Of a stretch of DNA of 64,000 nucleotides, positions 1-14,619 are shown in pieces (the stretch's first letter is position 1; each line of letters starts with the position of its first letter). The stretch spans positions 1,116,001 to 1,180,000 of the forward strand of contig WION01000002.1 of the NCBI GenBank assembly GCA_015039365.1, given 5' to 3'. The stretch comes from Amanita rubescens (taxonomy: Eukaryota > Basidiomycota > Agaricomycetes > Agaricales > Amanitaceae). The translations under genes were made by a program, and so were the position numbers. The notes below the pieces were generated by a model. The model did not search any database, had not been told where the DNA came from, and saw nothing but the letters and a program-made list of their open reading frames with translations.

Positions 1-439
1 GTATCCTATCCCACTCCACCTAGTGTGCCGAGCACTGACGCAGTCATTAGGTACAGATGCCTATCTTAGACTTCCCAAATTGGTCCGTGTTGCGTTGTCA
101 TATTCTTCCACTTACTCATCTTTCGTGCAGGGCACGAATCTTGAGGGCATCGAGGTGTAATTTTCTTGACTTGCTGTTGACCCCATCTGGTAATTATCCG
201 ACGTGCCGAGAAGCAGTCATTTCTGCATAACGTTATCGATATAACAATAGCAGTTGACAAGGCGGTGACATAACTGGAAGGGGATAGAGGTGACTGACCG
301 GAATAGGAAAGGTTAAGGGCAACGGTAATAGTGCGAAGTTACCGGGAAGGAAAAGGTGTACATGGGCGCCGCAGGGTATGAGATTGTATTGGGCGCTACT
401 CACTTATTACTACCATCTACACCACCTTACCTTCCGATT
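1..439. other. Intergenic sequence, no gene seen
   Basis: No open frame here shows recognisable protein similarity. The stretch probably holds the promoter and leader of the plus-strand gene that starts near 440, and possibly the flank of a gene lying left of the window. Confidence 0.4.
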
Positions 440-1618
440 ATGTCTGACCTTGACCTCCACGACCTACCGCCTCCTCCTCCAGCGTATTCAGAGGAAGACT
501 TTGATAAAAAGGTCTCGACTGCCGTAGAGCTCTCGTTGAATACGCCACAACCACACCACGATGAAGCCTGGGAGACTTGGGACGACGAAGCTTTCAAAGC
601 CGCCGCCTCCCAAGCTTTGGCATCATCGAAGCCTTATTCCCCAATCGAGAAAATCCTACCTAGAACGCAAGGAGGCTCATCCCATCTCAATCCAACCGCG
701 CTCCCTTATCAGCCAATCCGGCCCCTGAAAATCAACAAAAGAACAGTTGATCCCAACCCTTCAAAGCCGCCCCCGAATTGGTTCGAAAATCAGGAATCAA
801 TTAATCCACGCCAAGCACCCAGCGTAAGCCACGATGTGGCTGGGCTGCGTTATTCGAGCCGTCAATTACCATCTCCTGACGACCCCTCGGTTCATCCACC
901 ACCACCACCGGCTTTCACACCCGAAGGCACCGTCCCTAGATGGACCACCATATGAACAAGTAGTACGTTCCTCGTGGCCCGGGAGCCGATCTAGAGGGCC
1001 ATCACCACATCATCACGTACCGCGTCTTCCACAAACACAACAGCATTACACACAGCGGCACTCTCAATACCCATCGCATAGACTGACATCGCCCACATCA
1101 ATCTCGATGTTTGATCCCTCAATAGCTTATCACCAAGAATCCAACATAATAACACCGCAACCCGAACAGGAACAAGAAGAACAAGAAGAACAACATATAC
1201 CCGATGCTGCGTGTCTCTACAAGTTAGTGCTCGTTCTATTTTTCCATCTCATGTAGTGCTGATTTTAATGATCAGTTCAGCTGTGGCAAGTCATTTATCG
1301 ACAACTCCGAGGCACACGCAAAATCATCGTGGTGGGTAAGTCATTTTGATTTTTTTTTTTTATATCTCCGAGTCGGAAAGGTCCTGATTTCCATTTGCAA
1401 GTCAGCAGTTGATGTCCTGCCAATCGCCAAGGGAGATTTTCCCGAGTCATTTATCGCCAGTTCGGGGCGGACAAGGACCTTTACCAGGCATGGCACCTGC
1501 TCAAAACCCGGCTGCGCAGCGCTTTTCGACATATTCGTTATACCATCATGCCGCGATGACAGGTCTGAGAAATGAACGCCATGTGGCGTCTTTACACTAT
1601 CGCCCAGGAGATGGGTGA
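440..1618 (+). CDS. Proline-rich protein of unknown function, frame-disrupted
   Basis: I do not recognise a named family. The start at 440 (MSDLDLHDLPPPPPAYSEED) is preferred over the upstream ATG at 362 because the acidic, proline-rich text begins there; such N-termini are common in basidiomycete proteins. The first 165 codons run in one frame and end in PPPPPAFTPEG. The natural continuation (SLDGPPYEQVV) lies one base on, so a +1 shift is needed at about 922-940. A QEQEEQEEQ tract follows. A good donor (GTTAGT, 1221) and a second intron near 1335-1400 lead to a piece containing CGKSFIDNSEAHAKSSWW, a possible metal-binding or conserved motif. The last exon can be read in two frames, ending at 1575 or 1618. 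The gene may be real with a sequence error, or decaying. Confidence 0.45.
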
Positions 1619-1813
1619 GAAACTAACCTAAATGCACAAATTCACACCCAATAATTGCTATACGATATGCTTGTACGTTTCAAACTATGGTGTCAACGGA
1701 GATAGTAATCGTTTCATGTTTTACTCCGGGGAGTTGTTGTAACCATCGTTGTAATTGTAATTACTATAATCATTGTCAATGTAACGCACCCTTGTACTTC
1801 AATGCGACCAAGT

Positions 1814-3715
<1,902 letters not shown>

Positions 3716-3810
3716 GTTTTCTGGACTCTATGTTGCACTTTGTAAACTATCACGAGATAAAATAATTCGAGTAGAATTGTTTGCTAAAAATAACATTTTC
3801 GTATACCACC

Positions 3811-6160
3811 ATGTCCAACGCTTTTGCGGGCTCCTGGAAGACGTTGCCCGACCCTTTGACACCATGGATGTATGTATGGCGGGTACTTGACCGTTAAGAA
3901 GGCCTGAATAAGACCTACAGTTTAGACGTTATAGAATCAATGGGACATACGCAAATGACACCCGTACAAGCCTCAACTATACCTCTTTTTATGAAACACA
4001 AGGATGTCGTCGTTGAAGCCGTCACCGGCTCTGGAAAGACCCTTGCCTTTGTCATCCCAATCTTGGAGAAGCTCGTACGGAGAAGTACCAAGCTACGGAA
4101 GAACGAAATCGGAGCGTTGGTGATTAGTCCTACGCGGGAGCTAGCGGCACAAATACACGCCATATTCAACATTTTTCTGTCATCGCAGCCTATAAATGAG
4201 CACGATGATGAAGATTGCCGACATCTTTCTGCACTTCTACTGGTTTCTTCGTCGCAATCCTCTCCAGCGCAAGATGTGCAGCGTTTTCTCGAATCGGGAG
4301 CAGATATTATTATTGGAACCCCTGGCCGTGTAGAAGAGTTTCTCCTTGTAAAGGGAAGGGCCTCCGTCATAGTCAAGGAGCTCGAAGTGCTTGTTCTTGA
4401 CGAGGCAGACAGGTGAACCAAACTTGTCCCTTTTTGTGAATCTGGAATCTCAAACGTTGCCCAATGTATCAGGTTATTGGATTTAGGATTTCAAGCATCA
4501 CTGACTCGTATCATTACACATCTTCCAAAGCAACGACGGACAGGATTATTTAGTGCTACAATGACAGATGCCAATGCACTATCGGAGCTAGTTCGAGTGG
4601 GACTTCGTAATCCTGCTCGTATAGTGGTCAAAGTACAATCCAAGAAAACCATCAAAAGCAACGGGAAGAAAGCTCTAGGGGAGGTCATAGAAGAGAGGAG
4701 AATACCGGCGGGGTGTGTGTTAGCTCATTCCGGGGCCATATTATCACTGACTACAAACTTTCAGCTTGCAAAACTTTTATGTGAAATGCAGAGCTTCCGA
4801 AAAAGTCGTTCAGCTGACCAGGATCATTGCCCACGAAACATCTACGAATGGAGCCTCACAATTCATTGTATATTTTGCTACATGTGCATGTGTAGATTAT
4901 TTTTATAAAGTACGTATTCCTATTCTGTTTCCATTCAAATTCCTAACTTTGCCTCTAGGTATTGCCCCGTTTACTTCCTCCTTCCATTTCTTTGCATTCG
5001 CTTCACTGGGAACTTGCCGCCCAATGCAAGAACACGAACGCTCGATGCCTTTGCGTCTGCCATCTCAACTCCCCTATCGCCTTCCGTTCTTCTGGCAACG
5101 GACGTGGCAGCCCGTGGACTTGATTTACCCCATGTAGATGTCGTCATACAATTCGATCCTCCTTCAGATCCCAAAGCTTTCTCTCACCGATGTGGCCGCA
5201 CTGCAAGAGCTGGTCGCAGTGGACATGCATGGGTTTTGCTTGTCGGGAGAGAATCGGATTATGTAGGTCAGTGCTCAACTTCACATGCTTCAATCAAATT
5301 AATGCAGACCTACGTGCATTAACTAGATTTCATGTCTATCAGGAAGATACCCCTGAAGGAACAACGATATCTCGAGGGCGATGAGAGGTGTAACACGAGC
5401 GAAGACGAAGAAGATCAAAGTACAATTGCCTTCCAAAGCAAAATGCGTGCATTTTTGTTAACGGATCGCGCCCTACATGATCAGGTATTTAATATTCGAC
5501 TTGATCCAACTTTAGTCTACTGACACACGACCTAGTCAACCAAAGCCTTTGTGTCATTCGTAAAAGCATATTCAAAGCACGAAGCTTCGTATATTTTTCG
5601 TCTAAAGGACCTTGATCTGGTAGGCGTAGCCAAGAGTTTCGGTTTGTTACGATTGCCCAAGATGCCGGAACTGAAAGATCCGCCGCGTGAGGACTGGGAA
5701 GATGCAGAAGTGGATGTACGTTTCATCGTTTCTGGACTTGGCTGTTAATAAACTGCTTTTCTAGTGGGAACATTTCAGTTACGCGGACAAGGCTCAGGAA
5801 ACTAAGCGTATAGCGGCAAAAGCAACGTCTAGCGTCGATGAGAAGGAGAGAGTAAAGAAAAGGATGGAGAAGAAAGAGAAAAAGAAGCGAAATACCGCAT
5901 GGAGTGAACAAGTATCTAGGCAGGAGGAGCGACAAAAACGTAGAGATAAAAAGACCAAGAAAAGGCAATGGCTAAAGACACAGGCCGAGTTGGCTGACGA
6001 GCAAACTACGAAACCCGGTGATTCAAGTAAACGACCACGGGCGGAAGAGGATGATAAAGGTGGCTGGGAGGAACTGGCAAGGGAAGAACGAATGGCCAAG
6101 AAATTGAAAAGGGGAGAAATCACGCAAAAAGAGTTTGATGCAGAGTTCGCAGACCTGTAA
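3811..6160 (+). CDS. SPB4: DEAD-box RNA helicase SPB4/DDX55 (60S ribosome biogenesis), one apparent frameshift
   Basis: ATP-dependent RNA helicase needed in the nucleolus for 27S pre-rRNA processing. It starts [20 protein letters not shown] at 3811. Motifs in order: Q-motif (QMTPVQAST), Walker [29 protein letters not shown], then [10 protein letters not shown] and [11 protein letters not shown]. The DUF4217 region ([19 protein letters not shown]) and a lysine-rich tail follow, ending at 6160. Introns fit phase at 3870-3918, 4413-4472, 5267-5326 and elsewhere. Between exon text SISLHSLH and NLPPNARTR the frame moves by one base at T5007: the expected motif is [11 protein letters not shown] but CACTGG is read. 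Because the gene is essential and everything else is intact, an extra base in the assembly is likelier than a pseudogene. Confidence 0.9.
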
Positions 6161-6277
6161 TCCGAGATTGTCCATTATAATGATACAACAAAATTTGTTA
6201 TACTACATGAATTGTTGTTGTGAATATTATAATCTACGATGGTTGGAAAGGAAAAAAAACATCATTTCATCGGGGTC

Positions 6278-9200
6278 TTAATCGTCCGCGCATCTAAGCT
6301 GGGGTTTAGCCACATCTAAAGCTAGGCCAACGAAACACCTTACCATTTCCACAAAAATGGGTAATAGTTGGGGAATGTGCACGAGTTCGGGCGGATTCAA
6401 AGGCTCTCGTTTTTTCTTTTTCTTCTCCTTGGTTACACGAGGGGGCTTACTGGATAACGGCGGCTGTGGAGATGATCGGGGCCGTGCCACATCGGCCATC
6501 GAAGCGCGTGGTCGTAAAAAGTTCGCATCAGTGGAGCTCCTTCCTGGCGGGCGAGCCGTTGTCGAGGATGAGGGTGTCGGGCTCTTTAGCTCCTTTGGCA
6601 AAGATGGAACAGGCGGAGGTGTCTCGTGTGAACGACGGAGATTGGAAAGGGAGCCCATGGATCGTATCCGCTTTAGCGAAAGACTGCGCCTCCGTCCCTG
6701 TGGCGGTTGTGGCTCAGGCTGGGCAACATCAACGGCAACAGGTGATACAGTAGCCACTGGACGTATCCGAGGGTCGCGAGGTGAACGTTGTACTGGAAAA
6801 TGAGCCTCTGCCGAGCTAACTTCAGATTCACCTTCCTCTGACTCTTCCTCCGAGCTGCCCGTATCTTCGTTTGTCGAGCATGTCTCGTATTCACTCGATT
6901 CCTCTTCGCTGTCGCTCTCAGCATCAACGTCCCCTGCGTCAGTCCGCACCAGCCCGCCCAGGCTAATTTCATTGACAGCATTGTCAAGGAGCGTCTGTGT
7001 TGCTTCGTCCTCGGCATCTGCTTCGTTTTGACCTTGTGCCCTACCAAATCGCCGCCGGACCTTATCTTCGTGTAGGACTTTGAGTTTGTAGTGGTAGAGA
7101 GCCACCTTATCGACTTCTTCTAGAATCTCCTGACGCTCCTGACCCGTGTGCGGTAGGAGGAATTCAAGGCTGATGGGTTCACCAAGTCCCTCACGGATAA
7201 CGGTGATGAAAAGCTCGATCCAGTGCATCAAGTTGTCAAATAAACCGTCCCCTTTGGCGTGCACCTTGTATACAAAGTAGTAAAATGACTGCTCGTGTCG
7301 TTGGACCAGATCTATAAACATTTGCACGGTCCGTTGAGGATCCTCGTGGCTGACTTGATAGGCGCATGAGTGAAAAGATGACTACGGCGGAATGTGTACT
7401 CACGTCCATCCACTTCTTCTACTGTTCTGATAAGGTCATTGATGAAGTTCTGCATATCACCTAGAGAATCGGCGATGCTTGCTGCTTTGTATACTTGGGC
7501 CAAAGGCGTGTAAAATATCGTGATAATATCCTTAAGCAGATCTGCCGTAAAGCCCTTGAAAGGGAAAAAAGTTTAAGGTCAAAAGGCCGGAACAAGAGGA
7601 GGTAATCGGTCTACCTCAAAGATTAATTCGATGAGCTGCTCGCGGTCTTTAAGGCGTGAATGAAGCTGGGAGAGAACTTTGAGGTCTTCTATAAGCCAGG
7701 CATCTTCATCTTGAGGGCCATCGTCATCATCGGAATCTTGAAGGGAAGAGCGGTGTCTTAGGTAGGCTACATGTGCCCGATGAGCACGCGCAAGTCGGTT
7801 CATCTGAGGGCGCGACAGGATAGGCTCTTCCGCAGATCGGAGGACCGCAATCAAGATGTGCATGTTGTCCGATGCTGATAAGTTGACTTGTCAGGTCGAC
7901 GAAATTAGAGGGAGAGGGTAAACTGACCTGCATCAATTTTGAACAGCTCTTGAACGTCGCGAGACGCATAGACGAACTGACGCACTTTGAGGCACATCAT
8001 GGGGTCGTCCACTTTGTCTTTGACACTTTCTATCTGTTCTTCCAGCGCCCTGACTTCTTCTGTGAGCGAGCTGGTAAACATGCTGCGAGATTCATGAGTT
8101 TTATTCTAATCATCTGAACCTGGATAAGTACCGTTGTAGTAAGCTCCTTCCACCAAAAGGTTGGGCAAGAAACAGATCCAAAATACCTTGGTAGCACATT
8201 AGAGAGTGAAATCTCCGTCAATGAACGCATCGCCTACTTCTGATCACCCCAATGGGATTGCTTATTTTTAGGGCGGTCTTTAGCATGTAATAGGGCATAA
8301 GGCCATGAATGCGCTTAAGGCCCGCAAATGTCTCCGAAGAATTGTCTGACGCAACATAGTGGTGAAATATTGTTGAAGCGAGTCTGAATCATCACCATGG
8401 GAGCGCAAGCATAGCACGAAAAACATCGACTTACGATATCCTCGCCCACTCTATGACTGATTTGTAGTTGTCAGGAAGGTCATTGATGTTCGGGGTCTGC
8501 TTGACGGTCTTAAAGACCTGCGACAAGCCATCTGTGCCGGATTGTCAAAACGTTCTTTCCCAAGGTACATTGCGTACCTTTTCCCATGACATCGCCCTTG
8601 ACACTTTTGATGGCATCTCTTAGACTGTTCACCCTGTTGGCAACTTCCTTGGCAAAAGTTTTTCGACCTTCGTCTCTCAGACGATCAGCCTCTTCCCTTC
8701 TCAAGACGTCTTCTTGTTCCTCCACTGACAGTGTTATTGGACCGGACAACAGAAACGAACGAAGAACGGGTGAAGACGCTATGATTGAAGAGGACATCAA
8801 TTCACGCAGATAGGCACGTAGAGTCAACCTGTTCTTCTCCCTTGCAAGGTAGGATGGAGCCTGGTGAAGAAGCCTGTCCTGAGACTCTAGCGTCAGACCA
8901 TCAAGAGAGAAATCATCAAGCACAGGACTAGATGAAGAGTAACTGGAGGGTGCATTGACTAGAGTTTTGTCCTTAGCCGGAGGTTGACGTATAGGCTCGT
9001 CAGGATGGGCTTTCGCCAGCTATATGCTAGATTAAACCAAAGTCCTTGGCACTCACGAAACACATACGCACTTCTTTTACCAGTGTTCTGAAATCGCCAT
9101 ACCGTCTCGAGACATATACGTCGTTATAATCCGTTCTTCGAGTCCTCACAACAAACTCCTAACCCTGGGTTACTGTCGCCACAAAATAAGAGACAAAACC

Positions 9201-9837
9201 AACAAACATCATGCGCACGGCTTCGCATGCGGCCTCTGTCTATCACTGTTCTGATGCCGACCACGTTGACCTCAAAGACATCATCCTTTGTCTTTTTCAC
9301 ACGTTTCTTGGCCAGATTTTCGAGTCTTTCCAGATCGGACTGGGAGAGGCGGACTACTTGCTCCGGCTCGACCAGCTTTATAGCTGAACTTAGGAAGAGG
9401 GCAATGTTACGGTCTGCTTTTGCGAATGGCTTGCGGTTCTTGTGTGCATCGTTGGGGTTGTCGTCTAGGAGTTGATCAAGGGTGACTTCTGAGCCAAAGC
9501 GGCGAGCGAGGACGGAGGCGATGAAAGGCTGGAGTTTGGCAGAGTAAAATTCTGGGGGTACAGTGGCGAGAAATGGAAATGAAAGGATGAACTGGCGGAA
9601 AATGAAACGGAGAAAGGGTAGGTCGAGAAAGGGGGCGTGTTTTGGGGGCGGGGCAAAGGGCGGGCCGAGGTAAGCGAGGGTGGAAATACTACTGGCCGAG
9701 GAACCGACGTGTGTGGGATTGGGATGAGGTGTATTAAAGGGTGGGTCGGTGGATGTGAGGAGTTCAAGCTCGCGACGAGACTGGAGCTGAACGAGAGATT
9801 TCTTGAGATAGTGAGCTCTGATGGGTGTCAGGTCCAT
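6278..9837 (-). CDS. PX-domain protein with PX-associated (PXB) and DUF3818 regions
   Basis: Large peripheral membrane or lipid-binding protein, probably related to yeast YPR097W (Lec1); the name is from family resemblance. The N-terminus (MDLTPIRAHYLKKSLVQLQ) is the PX-associated domain. A PX domain spans the junction HDEFVVRTRR / YNDVYVSRRYGDFRTL, including the basic RRYGDF phosphoinositide-binding patch. A long helical DUF3818-like region then contains AEWARI-type and HEQSFYYFVYKVHAKGDGLFD motifs. The tail holds an acidic serine-rich linker, a basic KEKKKKKREP tract and the terminal helix LVHIPQLLPIFVEMVRCF. All introns examined keep frame. It converges with SPB4 (118 bp between stops). 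The exact lipid and pathway are not shown by the sequence. Confidence 0.82.
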
Positions 9838-9899
9838 GTGTTATCTCCTTTACGTAAGCTATGCTACCTCACACAATATGGCAGCCGCTCGAAAACCAC

Positions 9900-11232
9900 C
9901 TACGGCCAAATCAGCAACAGGGCATACACAAGTAGTCCAGATGCAATGGCCATCCCCGCCCCCCACCATCCAGACAGGTAACTCAATGCGTACCAGTTAT
10001 TATTCAACTGTTCTATCCAATGTGTCACCATCAACAACCGCATCCGTGCACTTCGGATCGGTAACAGTTTCGCCTTTTCATATTCGTCGATCGGCAGTAC
10101 TAGCGCCACCCAGAAAGAAAATGACGCCGGATCACTTGGTATTGACCCGTATGCATTATTCAGTCTCTGTACCACCCACGGTGCCGTTCCTCGCTGAAGC
10201 CGGTCCAGAAATGTTCTGCACGCCTGCATTAGCTCGGAGTTACTCGGCGATGCCTGTGGGTCGAAGACATCGTCCGGATGATCCTCGATACTGTCTCACG
10301 TAAAGAGAGCTGAACAGGGCAAGTAGTAAGATGAACGTTACCGTTCGATTCGTCCTACCATGTAACCGTCCAAAACACCTCGTTCCATGACGCGAAATCG
10401 ATATGTGCCCCACGTTTCCACGATACTTCTGCCGTCTGGAAGCATTTGAACTCCCCGTATCTCGAGCATAGTCCCGTATTCCACTTGTGGGGTGCCCGAG
10501 CCCGGCTTAGGCGACATAACCATACCGAAACGTGGTGTTGGTGATTCGAGACAACGTCGCAACATGAGACGGTACCTCGGCTCAAAAAGGTGTAGCACGG
10601 TCGGTGTTCCCGGAAAACTAAGGTGACAAACGAATATAGGTGTATCTAGACGCGCGTCTTGGGCCTCTGCTTCTATCGCTTGAGTCCGTTCTTTATACTG
10701 CATGGGGAACAAATTGAGAACTGGGTTGGTGAGGACGATGACGGGTATAGTAAAGAAGGGGGCAAGATACGTACTGATGGACGAGACGGTGTGATTTTTC
10801 TTTGTTCCCTGGATGGACTCGCGACAAACGGGACATGCGATGCTATGGTCGAGCGAGCGGTGGAGACAGCGTGTGCAAAAGGTCTGCAACACTGGTCAGC
10901 ATGGGTATGGAGGGATCCGACATACGAACATGTTGACAGGGAGTGGTGATAGGTTCGTAGAGTAGAGAGAAACAGACGGGGCAGGTGAGTTCGTGCAAAA
11001 GGACCTTTTCAAAAGATGAATCATCTGGGGGATCCTCGAGAAGGGCAATGATGCTATTGAGAAGAACGTCGAGCCTTGCGTTGGAGTGTTGTTGTGTGTG
11101 AGAACATGGGCAACGGATGGCGTGTGAGGAGCAAATGGAGTGACCGCAAGCGAGGGTGGACGGCGCAGAGAGCAGGCGACGACAGACTGGGCAAGAGAGG
11201 AGGGCACGGAGGGAGTCTGCGCATGCGAGCAT
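9900..11232 (-). CDS. RING-finger and LON-domain protein (LONRF type) with C-terminal membrane anchor
   Basis: Probable E3 ubiquitin ligase. Two RING-type units are visible: CPVCRRLL...CGHSICSSH near the start, and CPVCFSLL...PCQHTFCTRC...CPVC after an intron that removes the MSDPS region. The LON substrate-binding domain follows (TVLHLFEPRYRLMLRR ... GTYRFRV) and continues after an intron at about 10285-10340 into DEYEKAKLLPIRSARMRL. Unlike standard LONRF proteins it ends in a hydrophobic segment (WWGAGMAIASGLLVYALL), a likely tail anchor. I chose the ATG at 11232; an in-frame ATG at 11391 would overlap the first conserved exon of the opposite STB6-like gene. The divergent promoter is then only about 60 bp. 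Confidence 0.8.
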
Positions 11233-11292
11233 GGAAGGGCGGGTGCACCGGGCCGAGTATAATAAGCGATCCAACGCAGATCTCAGATCGCC

Positions 11293-14200
11293 ATGGCTCA
11301 CGTTCTCCTCCTTCCTCTTCAAGCTGCCCGTAGAACAGATGTCCTTGCTCTCCGCCCCGTTCACCCCCGTATCATCCTTCGCGGCTTCCAACTCTACGCC
11401 GTTGAAAAGTGGCTCGTCGACCGTTCTCGTTCCCTAACCCTCCTCACAGTCTACACTGGTCACTACGACCATCTTCTCCCCGTCGCCGCATATACTCCCA
11501 TCGACCTCGCTTCATGGGACAACATCATTTCCTTCCTCAAACGTGATGGTGCCCGCCAGCGTCCAACAGATCACGGCTCCATTATGGTCACTTCCCTCGC
11601 CCACTTCCGCTCCGACTACACCATAGTCCACATACCAGATGGCGACTTCCCGCTCGTTAGAGACTATCTTTATGTAAATATAAACATTCTGCGTATGAAC
11701 TGCAGTGGTCGCAGCGCACTAACATTAGAAGAACCCAGGTATATGCGCCTATATGCGCTACCGCTCATTGCTAACATGCCGACAGCGACTCTACAAAGGA
11801 TCGTTTTATCTCAACCTACCTCATCCCTGATATCTCTATTCCGGATTCTAGGACGAAAGATCGTAATATTTTTACCGCTACCGTTCTTGAACTTGTCAAA
11901 CTCATCCAAGCCGGTCTCTCCCTCTTCGGCATGTATTCTGGCCCCTTGGATGGCCTCCTCTGCGATACAACCGTAGATGGAATACGCAGATGGATCGCTG
12001 ATATTGGCGAGCCTATCATCGGGCTAGAGGTCAGCAGATTCATCCTTGTACTTCTTTACCTCTGATCCCTCCCCTTAGCCTACTGAACGAATAGCAGATC
12101 CTATGTTTGTCTCCGCCCTTCTTAGCCTCGTTCTCTCCATTCGAAACAAGCTTTCTGCCCTTGGTTACAGCCAACACGTTCCCAAAGATCCCTTCCTGCA
12201 ACCCCAAACCTTGTCAAATGCGCTAGCTGCTTTCGTCCAGAATACTTCCCCCTTTACAGGGCCTCCCAGCTCAAATACATCTATTATTACTCCTTCTTCT
12301 TCTCTACAGGGTCACTTCCTTCCGCATCTGGCACATACTCATTCCCTCTCCATGCCAAACCATCCGTTTCACGCTACTCTCGCTCCTCCGCCGTCCCCGA
12401 TCGCTCCACGCATCATCGTACTCAATCAGTCCTTGATTGAAGCCATAGATTCCGCTTACGATATCAAGCATCGGCCGACAGAGACACGTAAAGTTCGCCG
12501 AGTCATCAAGGAGAAGCTAGATGACCTTGCCGGCGTCGTGGCAGGGACTGCTCCTGACAGCGTTTCGGAACAAGGCACCCCTGATCTCGCTCGTCGCGGA
12601 AACCAATCTAGTCTAGATTTCCCCGGTGCTGGCGATCGAATCGGAAGCGGAAGTTTAGTCGGCAATTCGAGCACGCTAGGAGGCATCGCTAGCGGATTCG
12701 GCCTTAGCGGCGGAACCAGTGGTCTATCCTCACTTGTGGATCCTACGGTGAATCTTACTCGATTCGTGAAGACCGTAGTTGGTGGTGCGCATGGCGCCAG
12801 CCACGGCTGGACGCGGGGGAAAAGCAAAAGCGGAAAGCAGCGGGAAAGCGTTGACCTGGGCATGCACGGCTATGGAAAAGACAAGGACAAGGACAAGGAT
12901 GCGGGCAGTGTCCGTGCTCTATGGAGCGGCAACATCAGCCACTTACTCAAGATGAGAGAGTGGCAGGAATTGAGTAGTATCACAGAAAGAGATAGGGAAT
13001 CTAGCAGATGGCGCGACCGCTTAGCTGTCGGTGTTCTAAGTGAAGGTGAAGAAGGTGTACGGGGCAAGACTGACGGACGTACGACAGAGGAAGAGAGCGA
13101 TCAAGTTGCCGCCGGTCCATCATTCTGGAGCGACAAGATGCAAAGGACACTCGAGTCTTGGGCAGGGTGAGTAATACACCTTTTGCATATAGTGTTTGTT
13201 GAATCCCAGAGTAGGAGGCGAGGTCGACAGAGAGTTTCAGCTAGTTTGGATTTGACTGTTACCCCAACGAAAGGCAGCAACGGGTCAAAGCTGGCCGCTG
13301 CACGGAAAAATGACCTCAGACCTTCCTTACCAGTGGCTCCGTTCCCGATTAATATCCCACCTAATTCCCCGATAGTGTAAGGAAACCAGCTACCTTTCCG
13401 AACCACACTTACATGATACAAATGCGATAGATCCGATGATGATGATTTATTCCTTAGCAGTGGCCAAGTGTCGCCTCAAGGTTTGTAATATATATTACAT
13501 GCTCTTGGTACTTCTCACTGGCTCCATAGCCCCCCATTTTTTCGGCACTCCAGAGTTGCCGAGGATAAGGAATAGCACATTTTTTCCACTTTCTCCTTCA
13601 CGATTCAAGACCCCCGCTCCGCGGGTAACCGCCAGCGTTCGAGACGATTTATCAGACATAGGCACCAGTTTCGAGGATGCTACAGAGCTACCCTACTCTG
13701 TATGTCGTGACGATGCGTTTGTTGGAAGACAGAAGCGTGGTTTGAGCCCGGAACGACGAAGGAGTTATCATGATTCAGGATCCTTGCAGGATATGGTAAT
13801 CCTTACTCCGGAGCAGATGAGGATCGATGTGGAGCTTTGTGGCCAAATGCTCATAATGGTTCGGAGGCAAGACCACCTCCGAGACGTTATCTCGTGCTTA
13901 CAAGTTCTTGAATCCTCGCTTTCCACGACGAGTTCGCTTCTCCGGGAAGATTACGAGGCACATCACGAGTTTATCGCGTCTCTCGATCCTGCTAGCGTTT
14001 TATCCGACATTAACGGCGAGTATAAGAAGGCAGAAGAATTTTCGCAACAGACAAATACACTCGTATACGAATCAGAGCAGTTTAATATAGCCGATCTTTG
14101 GCAACCAGTGAACCACTCTAGGCAACAGGTCTTCGAATTCCGGGACAAGGTGTCTGGCACTGGTGGCAGGCGATTGCCACATGGTGTACATGGTGCTCAC

Positions 14201-14551
14201 GGACAATTCAATCGCCTCCAATGGACACTCGATGGGAAACCGCGGCTTGTCGATGTGTACGGCAGAACCCAAAAGGAGGTCGAGGAAGAAGCCCGAGCCG
14301 ATCCACGCTCCCAGTTCTCACTTCCTGTGACCGAAGAGGATGAGGAAGACGTTGTGGAACATTCAAGCATTAAACCTATGTGGCTGTTACGGCTTTTTAC
14401 TCGATGGGGTGCACGTTGGGGTGCACATCCGACCGAGCAGCATCTCACCACGAATGGTCAAGACTCCGTTACATCTTCGGCACTGGAGCCGAAAACAGAC
14501 TCTGGAATTATCAAACTCAAGTCGCCGTCTGCAAACAAGTCCTCCGATTGA
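11293..14551 (+). CDS. STB6-like protein (STB6-like N-terminal domain)
   Basis: Fungal protein of the STB2/STB6 group, named for binding the Sin3 corepressor in yeast; its molecular role is uncertain. The N-terminal domain carries its hallmarks: LRGFQLYAVEKWLVDR, TLLTVYTG, VTSLAHFRSDYTIV and MNCSGRSALTLEEP. Exons join in phase across introns at 11739-11785 and near 12030-12080, then SDSTKDRFISTYLIPD and ADPMFVSALLSLVLSI follow. The middle is serine-rich. The C-terminal conserved block reads LCGQMLIMVRRQDHLRDV ... HGVHGAHGQFNRLQWTLDG ... LLRLFTRWGARWGAH, ending at 14551. Two short introns near 13375-13480 and 13483-13535 join the halves (SPIVSGQVSPQAPHFFGTPE). It converges with the CCDC47 gene (about 70 bp). 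Confidence 0.85.
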
Positions 14552-14619
14552 ATCCCAACTAATCATAAGGTTAATTATATAATTATTAGCAATATACCAA
14601 GCTCGACTAATGGATCCGT

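Noticed and set aside
1348..1362. Poly-T run as a terminator
   Set aside because: This is a eukaryotic RNA polymerase II genome; the run lies within a probable intron.
3915..4421. Long open frame antisense to the SPB4 helicase domain
   Set aside because: It mirrors a highly conserved exon, lacks homology and has no splice or start context; a shadow frame.
6357..6803. Glycine-rich plus-strand frame opposite the PX-protein tail
   Set aside because: Low-complexity reverse reading of a Pro/Ser/Arg-rich exon; not a separate gene.
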